From: Paguma larvata
Lineage: Eukaryota > Chordata > Mammalia > Carnivora > Viverridae
Reading direction: 5' to 3'
DNA length: 64,000 nt
NCBI GenBank assembly: GCA_030068075.1
Contig: CM057826.1
Location: 97,453,804 to 97,517,803 of the forward strand
This document shows, piece after piece, positions 1 to 13,000 of this stretch. A model generated the notes under the pieces. The model did no database searches. It had not been told where the DNA came from and saw nothing but the letters and a program-made list of their open reading frames with translations. Position 1 is the stretch's first letter; each line of letters opens with the position of its first letter. Made by a program: the position numbers and the translations under genes.

Positions 1-885
1 TAGTTGGTCTATTCAGTATCTAAAACCAGAGTTCTAATATGGCTTAATGTCTGGCTGGTCTAGGGCCTCTACCTGCTCTTTCACGGGGTTTTCCCGGTTT
101 ATCTTGCTAGTTTGTTCTTTCTACTAAATCTCAACTACAGAAACAAAACTAATGGCACTTACATTAGGTTACATTATCACAGTAAGTTGGGAAGAACTGA
201 CTTCATGGAGTTGAGTCTTCCTATCTCAACACATAGGGCACCTTTTCATTTGTGTAAGTAGGGACACTTTTTTTTTTTTTTTTTTTTAAGATGAGAGCTA
301 CTGTAGCCTATTGTTTGCTGATGGGAATGATCCCCAGGGAAGGGGATGTTCATGATGCTCAAAAGAGGGTAAGACATCTTCTGAACTGATGTCCTGTGGT
401 GGGCCAGAGGGATGGGCTCCAGGGCTCACTGGGGGAACCTGCCCCAGAGAGGTGTGTGCAGTCGCCTTGGCTTCAGGAAGGAAGCTGAGCAGATGGGACA
501 GGAGGCGGTTGTCGAGGCAGCAGTTCTCTCCTGATTGCTCTGATTTCCTCCACGAGTCAGGGACAGGGGTGGGGGAGTGGGGAGAAGGTACTGGAGGGCT
601 TGAGGAGAAAGAGAAAGGAGAGCCAGGACCCAGGAAAACAGTATTCCAGGGACAGGGGGGAATAATGTAAGAGCACCAAGTTTTCCTCGAATTTCAGAGG
701 ATATTTCCTGTTGGAAGAGAAAAATCTTTGCACCCAAATACAGAAATCTTTTAACAGGAAGAAGAGAGAGGCTTCCTTATGTGACACTCTTTAAGGTGGC
801 GGCCTGTAGACCGAAGACAGTAACTGGACACTCTAATGAATGTCCTTTCACCTTTAAATCATTTCTGCAGCAATCTCATACTCAC
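1..885. other. PTCD2 intron 9 (partial)
   Basis: No exon or clear repeat is seen apart from a T17 run near 269-286. Overlapping open frames at 389-740 show no recognisable domain. Confidence 0.8.
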
Positions 886-999
886 CACTTCTTCTGAGAA
901 CTCCTGCCTTTTCACAAATTTTGATAAATTTCCCTCTGCAGCATCCTTTAGTATCTTTATCAGGGTTTTCAACATATCTGACTGGATATGAATCAAAAC
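886..999 (-). CDS. PTCD2: PTCD2 exon 9
   Basis: This 114-nt exon encodes 38 residues, [18 protein letters not shown] through FSEEV. The acceptor is TATTCAG and the donor GTGAGT. The [12 protein letters not shown] block is diagnostic of PTCD2. The following exon, coding for the C-terminal 80 or so residues, does not occur between 1 and 885. Confidence 0.95.
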
Positions 1000-3900
1000 C
1001 TGAATACAAAGGACAAACAAGCAAAAAAAAAAAAAAAAGACTGAGCCAGTGCTCAACAATGATGTATGTACTCTACCTTTACAGGGATCTACCTGCTTTC
1101 ATGTTATTTCCTAATCCATTTTCTTGCACAAGTTCAAAGATGGTTTAGAACATATGTCTGTCAGCCAGAACTTGGTTTCCAACAGCTAATCAAAACACTT
1201 CGACTTCAAAACTTAAAGGCAGAAACGGAGAAAATATGGATTTTGGAGTCTGGCATATTTGGGCTGGATTCCTGGCATGGGCAATTACAGCTATGTGACT
1301 CTGGCCATGTATTTAATCTCGTTCAACTTCTGTATTTGTAAAATGAGGAAAACAGGTTTACGTCTCACGTTTGAAGTAAATGTGAATATCGAATAAAATA
1401 CTAGCACACAGGAGGTACTCAAACGTTAGTATCAGTTTCTTCCTATTTCTTCCAGATTCAGAGCAGAGGACTATCCGACAATCTCCTAAGATTGACTGTG
1501 GGGCGAAATATACCTTTACCTATACCTATACCTTTACCTTTGCCTATAGCTTTTTTCTTTTTTCTTTTCTTTTCTTTTCCTTCTTTCCTCCTTCCCTCCC
1601 TTCCTTCCTTCATTCCTTTCTTCCTTTCTTTCAGGAAATTGCAGGCAAATCAGTTGGTACAGGTATCAAGAGGAAGCTGGTTCAAGTACTCCTATTTACA
1701 TTGTGGCTATTACGGAACTTCTAAAACTGGGTACTGTACTTGGCATTTAAAAATTTTTTTTTTTTTTTAAGATTTATTTATTTTTGAGAAACAGAGACAG
1801 AGCACGAGCAGGGAAGGGGCAGAGAGAGAGGGAGACACAGAATCTGAAGCAGGCTCCAGGCTCCAAGCCGTCAGCACAGAGCCCGATGCGGGGCTCGAAC
1901 TCACGAACTGTGAGATCTGACCTGAGCCGAAGTCAGCCGCTCAACCGACTGAGCCACCCAGGCGCCCCGTACTTGGCATTTAAAATGGTACCACTATCTA
2001 CCTTCCATCAGACACACACAATTAACCCGAGAAAAAACATATATCCCCCCCATTACCAATGTTCAATAGTAAAATTTGAAAAATACAGAAAAGGTTAAAG
2101 AAAATAAGAACTCAGGATTCCCCCACTAATATTATCCAATGTTTATAATTTCATATATTATCTTCCAAATGTATTACTATTCCCCCAGATCTGATTCTAC
2201 TTTCTGACAACTATTATACAATGAATATTTTCTCATTAAGAAATTAAAGAATACGTCATTTTTAATGATGAATGCATAGCAATCCATCATATATATGATA
2301 ATTCATTAATTTAAGCAATACCACTCTTCAATATATTGATAAGTTTAATATATTGATAAATGCATACATTTAAAAAAAACAACCTTTTTAATTTTTTTAG
2401 GATTTAACTCCCGGAAGTGAAATTATAAAGTCAAAGAATGTAAACATTTTAAAGGCTCTTGATCTTTTGGAAAAGTAGTTTTTCTGGACGAGATATTCCT
2501 TTTCATAGAGCAAACCAGCTAAGGTCTTTCTACAGACCATTTTATAACAATTTGTTTGTTGAGCAGTTGATCGGGATAAGGGGCTATCTTTGGTCCCAAA
2601 GAACAGAATGAAATGATTCCAAGTAGGCTAAATCCAAAGAACCTAATCTAAGTTCAGTGGTCTAAAGCACAGGTAAAAAAATCATGAGAACACTTTTCAC
2701 TGCAAGGCAACACTCCACAAGTTTCTCACATCCAAGCAGACGTACTACCTGCCTTTATTCCAGATTATCTTCTCAAGGATATTCACATAACCGACAACCT
2801 GGAAAGACATAAATGGTGCCACATACAGAGAAAAGGGCAGGTGTGCTTACTGCTATTTTGAGAAATCTGGGTTCTCCAAAGCCAAGCATCCTCTCTTTTA
2901 AGTATAACTTTCTGTCTGTATAAGAGGCATACAGACCTTGTGTTGCCATGTGGTAACTGGGTTCAAGAAACTGATGCAAAAATGCTAACGTTGTGGCTAC
3001 TACTGTTGCCCTGATTAAGAAAATGTCCTTCACCTCCTAGTGCCTTGTGAACTCTACCAGCACCCATGAAACTATGGAAGGTTAACTAGTTAGCTTAAAA
3101 GTAGGGTAAAATCTCTGAGTCTCAATAGTACTTCAAACTCTTATATTAATAATAACCAACTCTGATGGGGTTGCCAGTTGTCTGGCCTACTGAGGGCAAG
3201 GAGAAGTTGACCTTGTTAGGTGTTAGGTCTCGAGTGCCTGGTAACCTAGTAGACCCTTGCCAAAAATGAATAAGAAGGAGAGCAGAGGTCCCCTAGCAAT
3301 TTATACCGATAAACCTCCTGGAGCTCCATGCTAGGATCTATTAATGACGCGCTCCTGGAAGGTTTCAACTTCTCTTCTTAAATCTTCCCAATTTCCCTCC
3401 CTGCCTCCAGCAAGTATCTGTGATTCAGAAGGGATTTCAGGAGTAAAGTTCAATACCTCGAAATAGATTGATGAAGGACAATATAGATGAGGCAGTTACT
3501 GATAAAAGGCAAAGAGAGAATTTAAAGCTAGGAGAACTAGTCTCAAACTGAAACCTCAGGGTACAGGTAAGGAAAACTAGACCAATGAATAGAACAATGC
3601 TCTAATCTTACAAATTTCAAACCAAAGGCTAAGAAAATTAGCAAGGAATAGGGGGAATTTAGGTACGAAAAACTACTCCAAGAACTACAGAAGGACACCT
3701 CCTGTCCCTCTGGTTTTCTGAAACCTTAAGAAATGTTCACAAGTCATTGGGTGCCTTTGACCAAAATAAAGGACCAGAAGCCCTGAATATACAGATAATT
3801 GCATTTAGTCTTTGTCTTTTAAGTTAGCTATATTTGAAGCAGAATATCAGTGCTATAGAGACTGCTAGTTTTTTAAACAATATCCATCCTCTCCTTCTTT

Positions 3901-6900
3901 TTATTAACAGAACTCCCTAACTTCAACTGATGCTGTTGGGAGCCATTCTGGGCTCACAGGTTGAGACCCCTCCCTGTGTGGAAAAGGTGGTTGAAGCAGT
4001 TTATGAGCTGGCTGAATATTGGTGTGATTTGTGTAAACGTTAGGCCCCTATTATGTAAATTCACTCATTTACAAGCAAAAGACAAGCACTGGGAATTCTG
4101 TCCTTGCTGTTTGCACCTCCCCCATTGTAGCTGGAAGAATAGGTAGGCAGAATGACTCCTGGCCTGTTTATAGATAATTAACATAGGCAGTCCTAGGTAA
4201 CTTTCTGCTCTCTCCCCCAGTCTTAAATTTATATGCTAATTAACTTGAAAACAACTTGCAAGATTGAGGAAATCCCGCTTTACTGATAAAACACATTATT
4301 GTTCAAACTATGCTTACTGATGGGATGTCACTCATTGCAGTAATGTAACTCACTACTTTTAAATAAAGACACTGAGACCGGCAGCGTGGAGATGCCAGAA
4401 TTGCCAGGGCTGCCTGCTTGGTCATTAGACTACATCTCTCTCGTGGCTCTCTCATTTCCTTTCACCTGACCGTCCATCCTTCGGGGACCCCTAGATTCGC
4501 CGGAACTGGACCCCGGCATGATGCTGCCATGTACGGAATTCTAAGACTGTATTTCTCAGGTTTCTTTGCTACTATGTATGGTTACAGGATTCAGTTCTGG
4601 CCAATAACGTATAAGTACAAGTGGCTGGGTGAGGCCACTGGACTCAAAAGAGTCCAGTGTCTTTGTCCTTCATTTTTCCTCTATCTTGCTGAAAAAGATA
4701 TAACAGATAAAAATCATATGCTTAGGATGGTGGTATGGAAACATGGAAAGAGGCTGGGGTCCTTGATGTTATCATAAAATGTCACATCGGACCCAGACTG
4801 ACCATCTACATGGTTTTAGGCATGGAGGAAAACAAAGCTTCTCATTTGTACAGACTCCTTTTTTTTTTCTCAAGCCTACACTGCTCTTAACCAAAATGCA
4901 ATTCGTAAATTCCAAAATCTTAAGGGATTTATGAGAAAGAGTCCTATCTCCTTGCCTACCCCATGCAGCCTAAGAGGCTTCCTAGCATGGGCTATAACTT
5001 TAGGGTGACCTTAGTGACTGGAGAACGGGGCATTAAAACATTTAGCTGTGTTAGGGAGGCTGGGTGGCTCAGTCAGTTGAACATCCAACTTTTGATTTCG
5101 GCTCGGGTCATGATCTCATGGTTGATGGGATCAAACCTCGCACTGGACTCTGCACTGACAGCACGGAACCTGCTTAGAATTCTCTTCCCCTCTCTCTGCC
5201 CTTCTCCCGTCGTCCACACAAGCACACATACACATGCGCGCTCTCTCTCAAAAATAAACAAACATTTAAAAAAAAACATTTTTCTGTGTTAACAAATAAC
5301 GATAAAAGTAGCAAAAGTAACCAATTGTCAATTCCCCTGCAGAGTAATTCAATTCCAAAACTGGTATCCATTTGGAGAAATGCCTAATTTCTAGAGACAT
5401 GATTGGGATTCAAATAGTATCGGTGGAAAGCTATCCCATGTTGGTCTCAGCTATTTTCAAACATGTGTAGAAGTGGAAATTAATCCTATGATACTGATTA
5501 ACATTGCTAAAGAAGGGCTGTAGTTCTTTTGAAATTGACGGGTTTGAATTCAGACAGCAGAGCCAATATGCATGTGCCTCCATGAGGTCATCTGCTAAAT
5601 CAATGCAGTATGTAGTAAGTATTAGCTGGGAAAATGGAAAATCAGGCCCTCCGGGTCATATTGGCAGCAGGAGCAATTTTGATGAAAAGAAAATTAAGTT
5701 GAGGAGGAAAAAATAGGTAAGTTTGAATTCCAGCTGGCAGCAGGAAAAGATTTTAGTAGAAGACATTAATTTTTAAAGTAGATCAGGAAAAAAAAAAACC
5801 CTTCATTTATTTCTGCTCCTGATTGAACTTTCTACACAGCCTATTTGTCAGGTTTCCATTTCTTAATAATTAACAAATTGCCCTTAGGGATTCCAAGTAG
5901 ATGACTCAGCCTTAGAGAAGCCAGGGCCCATTAAATCAGTTTTTAAAAACCTGCTCTAATAACAGAGATCTGAATCTGAAAGATTATTAAACCTGAGAAT
6001 GGCACCATCTTATTTCAATATCCCTAAGGAAGCCAAAACAGGTTTACACTGAAATATAAGAAACTTGGTTGGATATTTAGAAGACGTTCTTGAGTGAGCA
6101 CTTTTAAACAATAAAACGGTCTTTAAGTATCTGAACAATGTATACTTCTGTGACCCAATTCATGGAGGGACAATTCATATTCAAGATGAGTTCAAGGTTC
6201 CTTACATAGTGTTTGCCCAAAACATGCCCATTCCACCAAGTTTATGGCTGCCTTTCCTTCCCAGCTCTCAGAGAAAAGAAGTTAGTCCCGCTGCCCTGGC
6301 TGGTGGGCGCACTTCCCACCATGTTCTGGGCTCTGGATTTCTCCTCCTACTATGAGTGGACAGCTTTACTCTCAGGCTATGTTTTATTTCCACCAAAGCA
6401 GTTTCTCAGATGGAAAAAACAATTATTACTAGATTCTCATAATAAATGTGACAGCCAAAAACTTCAAGAGATGAAGCTTCTTGACACAAGAACATGAGGA
6501 CGTGCGCTACCAGCAACTTGGCTTTTTGACATCCGATCCTATTCCTTTTCATCATTCAGGAGGATCAGCTAATCCTAGACCTGAATAAAAAGACACAACC
6601 CTTATCTCTGTAGGTCTGGAGTGGTGGGGAAACCCTAAGCTTTGTAATCAAACAGATGTGTTTTTGGTACAGCCTGACTGTACATAATTAGCTACAAGAA
6701 CTTGGGTAATTATTTACCCTTTGAATCTCCATTTTTCCACATGTATGATATGTGGAAATATTGTTCCTATATGGATAAAATGAACCAATGAGTACTAAGT
6801 ACTAGCATGGTACCTTAGCTCAATTAAATGAAAACTATGCTGATTTGTACCTCTTCAATTTCTTACCACCAATCCTTGCTGATCCTCCCAACCCCACTTG

Positions 6901-9900
6901 AACTCTAGGAAAAGCTACCAATGATCCAAAGAATACACCTCTTTCCTATCTGATGCTATGAACCACCTGGAATCCTAGCAATTCTACTTCTATCCAATCC
7001 TGAAAGGAGTTCATCTGCAGGCCACTTCCTCTCTCAGAAGCAATTATGTATTTGGATACCTAGAGTCATCAAACTCCAGGCACAGAGAAGGCACAACACG
7101 CACAGCACCTGCTGGAAGACCAGGCTTCCTCATCTTTGGCTTACTGATACTGTTGGCTCAAACGACCTGAACTTCTGGACTCTGGACCTTTGCCACCTTG
7201 ACCTCCCAGATCTCATGCCTGTAAGCTTTTCAGGCTGACCCACCTACTCTGACCTGCAGTTTCTGCATAGGCACCCAGTCTTGGGATAGGGGCTGTCTGC
7301 AGCAGGCTGTGACAGACGGGGCTATCAGTCTTCTTAGATTTCTGTAAGTTTGTTGTCAAAATGCTTCCTAACCGTAGGTTCATAAACTAGCCTTCAGAGG
7401 AGTGGGGGCGGAAGAGATTGGCTCTGGTGCTATATCTTCCCTGTTTTTTTCTGGGGATGCCTCTGCTCACCACTGATGTCTTACTAAACTCACTTCTGGG
7501 TCCTCTTACTTCACTTTTCTGTGGCATTTGTCAGTTTGAATCAGATCCACTGCCAGTTTTATACAGATGAGCTCTTAACTAACAGCTGTGATTTTCACCC
7601 TCCATCTAGCCTCCTGCCCTTGAAAATCTACGAGATCTCTTTTTGGACATTTTTCTAGTATTTAGTCTCTTCCCTTCCAAAACCATGCTTTTTTCAGGTT
7701 CTCTATTATCACTGTATCCATTTTTCTGGTTCCCTAGTCATCTTTCCTTCACACAAAAGGACTCTGAAAAGTCAATGTGAGGTCAAATAGAAAGTATTCT
7801 TATCTTAGACTTGTTGGCAACCTTATTCTCCAAACTTTACCCGAAAGGCTCATCTAGTTCTTCACTCTCTCTCTTTTTTAAAAATTTTTAAATTTTTATT
7901 TTTGAGAGAGAGAAAGAGAGAGAGAGAGTATGTGAGTGGGAGAGGGACAGAGAGATGGGAAACACAGAACCCAAAGCAAGCTCCAGGCTCTGAGCTGTCA
8001 GCACAGAGCCCAACGTGGGGCTTGAACTTACAAACCGTTGGATCATGACCTGACCTAAAGTTGGACACTAACCAATTGAGCCACACAGGCACCCTTAGTC
8101 TTTTCTTGAAAGTCATCTGGGCCCTGGTCTGGGGGTGACATTTGTGCCTTCTCTGCTGGCTACTGGATTTTGATGACTATGGAAGAACAGAAAACCATGG
8201 GACCTTGGAGTTATGCCCAATTCCTATTCACTGGGTTCTAAGATTTGTTAAATATAAATATTCCTCCTTATGTAAAATACTTCATTTCAAACAAATGCTT
8301 CTGGCATTAGCAAGCATTCAGTGAACACTGATTATATGCCAGGTACTGTGTTAACTACTTTATATGCATTATTCTTTCAATTTTCAAATTGAAAGGATGG
8401 TAATATTTCTATTACTATTGCTGCTTCAGATTAAAGGAAAATGTAGCCCATAGAGGTTAAATAAGTTGCCTGAGGACTTAGGGTAGTAAGAAGTGGTTAC
8501 AATTAAAAGTTTACAGGGGTGCCTGGGTGGCTCAGTCAGTTAAGCATCCTACTCTTGATTTCAGCTCAGGTAATGATCTCCTGATTTGTGGTATCAAGCC
8601 CCAGGTCGGACTCTGTGCTCACAGTGCGGAGCCTGCTTAGGATTCCCTCTGTCTCTCTCTACTCTCTCTGCACCCCCCTCCCTTTCAAACTAAATAAAAA
8701 AGCATTAAAAAAAAGTTTATATTCTTTTAATGGGAACCCTCAGCAAAACTAATCTCCTAACGAAGAATGCCCTTTAACCCTCATCCCTTCAATCCTGTGG
8801 CCCTGTCTCCTTCAGGCACTGCTTAACTGAGACCTGCAGTTTGCTCCCACTAGCCAGCACTTCACTCCCCATGCTGCAACACTGCATTGACTGTGAGCCC
8901 TTATCCTAGTTCACACCACACTGGCATTAACACATTTGACAATGTTTTCCTCATCTTGACCTTGTGATGTTTCAGGAGACTAAGTTCTTGAAAGTTAGGG
9001 GCTTTCTTTTCAACTCCCCAGAACACAAGTGTACTCAGCATACAAGCAGGGCCCCAGAAGGGGTTAGCTGAATGGGGTGTATGAGGTCTTTAATGACAAC
9101 AGTCTCTTCATCTTATCAACTGCATCAGTAAGGTGAAGATGACTCTCTGGTTACCGGGACAGATGGGCCATGGCAGGCTGGCAACACAAGAATGAAAATA
9201 CCTAACATGTTCAGTGCTTACCATGTCAAGCACTATTTTATGCACCATAGGTATACTAACTCACTGAGTTAGGTACCATGAATAGGATACAATTAGCACA
9301 CAGATTATTCTCAAGTCTCAGTCAAGACAAAGTTAAGAGTCTATCTCCTTCCTCTCTGTGTCTATAGCTTTCTGTAGTCATGTGTTAAACCTGCAGCATT
9401 TAGATACATCTTGTATCTGAGCACATCTACATTTTCCACCCATTTATAAACTCCTAGGAGCACAGCCAGTGTTGGCTCCTGTTACAGGGACTATAATGTA
9501 ACTTTAACACAGAGTCGATGAATCACTGAATTGAATCAAGATCTTTGGAGATCAAAATGCATCATACACAGATTTAAAAAATCTAAACATCATCTTACTA
9601 CCTTTCAAACTTTACTTTAAACAATAAAGAAGTCACTCACATTTAAATTAGTGCAGATTATGCTTTCCGGCTTCATGATTTGAGAAAAAATGGATACAGC
9701 TTTCGCCACCTGGTTCTAGAAGAAAGAAAATCAAGTTATACTTCAAATCATATGAACATTACTCTGCTATCATAAAGATTGTTTAAAGATGGCAGGATAT
9801 TCCTATTCATGGTGTCCCAGGGGTTTTAAAGTCCACAAAGCAAAAGGTTTTTTGATTATCAAAAATGAACTTCCTGGAGTACCCGGGTGACTCAGTTGGT

Positions 9901-10000
9901 TAAGCATCTGACTCTTGGTTTCAGCTCAGGTCATGAGTTCATGGTCTATGAGTTCAAGCCCCGAGATGGGCTCTGTGGCTGGCACAGAGCCTGCTTGGGA

Positions 10001-10044
<44 letters not shown>

Positions 10045-13000
10045 CCCCCCCTCATATGCTCACTCTCTCTCTCTCTCTCTCAAAATAAATGAATAAATAA
10101 ATGATTGGAGGAAAAAAAAGAACTTTCACAAAATGTTTCCTACAGTTGCATATTACTGAATTCTAAAAATAGTTTCCAAAATACTTTATTTTTATTGAAG
10201 TATAGTTGACACACAATGTTACTCTAGTTTTAGGTGTACGGCATAGTGATTCAACAAGTCTATGCATTATATTGTGCTCTCCAAAAGTGTAGCTGCCATC
10301 TGTCACATTACAATGCCATCACAAGGCTATCGACTATAATCCCTATGGTGTGCCTTTCATCCTGTGATCTATACATTCCAAATCTGGAAGATTACTGAAT
10401 GTTTTAATAAACTGAGTTCCAGCTTTTTTTTTTTTTTTAATGTTTATTTATTTGAGAGAGAGGGAGAAAGTGCGTGAACAAGGGAGGGGCGGAGAGAGAA
10501 TCCCAAGTCGGCTCTGCACTGACAGAGGTTCAAACCCATGAACTGTGAGATTATGACCTGAGCTGAAATCAAGAGTCAGACGCTTAACCAACTGAGCCAC
10601 CCAGGCACCTCTGAATTCTAGTTGTTTTTTTTTTTAACTTTTTATTGTCAAATTGGTTTCCATACAACACCCAGTGCTCATCCCAACCCGTGCCCTCCTC
10701 TGTGCCCATCACCCACTCTCCCCCCTCCAATACCCCCCTCAACCCTCAGTTTGTTCTTAATATTTAAGAGTCTCTTATGTTTTGTCTCCCTCCCTCTCCG
10801 TATCTTTTTTCCTTCCCCTCTTCCCCTCCCCCATGGTTTTCTGTTAAGTCTCGCAAAGTCTACCTATGCATGGAAACATACGGTATGTCTTTCTCTGAGT
10901 GACTTATTTCACTTAGCATAATACCCTCCACTTCCATCCATGTTGTCACACATGGCCAGATTTCATTCTTTCTCATTGCCGCATAGTATTTCATTGTATA
11001 TATATATACCACATCTTCTTTATCCATTCATCAGTGACGGACACTTAGTCCCTTTCCATGATTTGTCTATTGTTGAAAGTGTTGCTATAAACATTGGGGT
11101 ACACGTGCCCCTATGCATCACCACTCTTGTATCTCTTGGGTAGATTCCTAGCAGTGCTATTGCTGGATCATAGGGTAGTTCTATTGGCATTTTTTTGAGG
11201 AAACTCCACACAGTTCTCTAGAGTGGCTGCATCAGTTTGCATTCCCACCAACAGTGTAAGACGGTGCCTGTTTCTCCACATCCTCGCCAGCATCTATAGT
11301 TTCCTGATTTGTTCATTTTAGCCACTATGGCTGGTGTGAGGTGGTATCTCAGTGCGGTTTTCATTTGTATTTCCCTGATGATGAGTGACACAGAGTTCTA
11401 GTTTTTAAGATGGAGGCATAAAGTTGGCACTTCTCCTTCTCCCACTGGACAAGTTTTAAAAAGAAAAAGAAATCAAGATTGAGAAGCAGAAAAGCAAACT
11501 CCACCTTTAACATAATTAGAAGAGCAGAAACCTCAAATCTCAGAAGAGATGGAAGTATTGCCAACAACATGGGAGACGGAGAACAGGGTAAGTTCGGACA
11601 AAGCAGTGAGCAGAGAACATTGTTGCCTATCTTAGGAGCCCATAAAGTAGTTCTCAAAGGTGAGGGGCACAATCTAAAGTACAAAATCGTAATTCCTGTT
11701 TACAGTGATGGCAATGGAATTTAGGACTAGTAAGGAGAAGTCCTCTGGATCCTTTTTGTGGCAAAGGTGAGGGTTTAAACAGAGAAGCCACATTCATAGG
11801 AAAGAGTCTGTTGCTACAACAGTGGCAGAAAGAGATTCTTTACTGAAAACCGCCTCTATGCCTATTCCCATCAGCCAAGGGGAAACAAGGCCTATGTATT
11901 TTCATAGGAAAAACTCATACATAAAAAAAAAAATTCCTACTAGTACAGAACATGACAACATGGCTCTGCTTTCTCTCTCATGGATTTTCTGTAAATGACT
12001 GGTTTAAGAAACTTGTTTTTCAATGATGAATACTCAAAAATGAACCAGCACACAATCTATATAAAGATACCATGAGGAAAAAGAAGACCGAGAAAAGGGA
12101 CATAGCAAAACAGCATCAGAAACAACTGGCAGATGAAGAAACCCCAACATGGATGTAGAGGACAGTAATGAGAAAATAAGATCAAGTAACTCAGAAATAG
12201 GAAAAAGAAAAATTAAGGCAGGCCTCAGATTTCTCCACAGCGATATTCTACACTAGAAGACAGAAGAGCAATGTATAAAAAGCCTCGAAAGAGAGGCGCC
12301 TGGGTGGCTTAATGGGTGAAGCGTCCAACTCTTGATTTCAGAACAGGTCATAATCTCTCCTGAGAGTGAGCCAAGCTTTGGGCTCCGTGCTACAGATGCA
12401 GCCGGCTTAAGATTCTCTCTCTCCCTTTCCCTCTGCCCGTCCCTTGCACGCGCATGCATACACATTTTCAAAACAAAAACAAAAACTCAAGAGACAAACA
12501 TCACCTCAAAATTATGTATCTGGTCAAATGGTAGTTCAAGCCAAAAAACCAGAGAAATAGTTTTAAATATCAAGAACACGGGAAATACTGTTCTGAAAAA
12601 GATAGACAGTTTACTAGAAGATCCATTTCAATCAACAAAGGGATGACTGGAAAACCAATAGTAAACGAATATTTTTAAATATATGAATATGTGAACATAT
12701 ATTCACATATATATGATTATATGAATATACCTAAGAATATACATTTAAATATATAGGACTAAAACATTTGGGGAATATGGTTACAGAATAAAGCACAAGT
12801 GTTATACAGTTGGATAATGAGGACAAGGGGAGAAAGAATGTAAGAGAAAGTATGCTTAATTGCCTTGTCTTTATTATGTATGGTCAGAAAAATAGCATTT
12901 GAAGCTGAGAAACAATCAATACTTAAGAGAAAAATGAGTATTATGAAAAGTAACACAACCAAGATTGGGTGGTGGAGAAGGAGGAAAATGAGAGAAAAAG

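Larger units (their letters stand above)
1000..9640. other. PTCD2 intron 8
   Basis: Holds four SINEs, the solo LTR, MIR/L2 remnants (including an L2-like stretch near 7,440-7,790 and another at 8,770-9,000) and otherwise unassigned AT-rich intronic DNA at 2,000-3,930, 4,530-5,040 and 5,290-6,630. Confidence 0.8.

Noticed and set aside
1..885. Search for the last PTCD2 exon at the left edge
   Set aside because: None of the expected C-terminal sequence is encoded on the minus strand here; the exon must lie outside the window.
4418..4777. 119-codon frame starting in the solo LTR
   Set aside because: It crosses the LTR boundary into unrelated flanking DNA and matches no retroviral protein.
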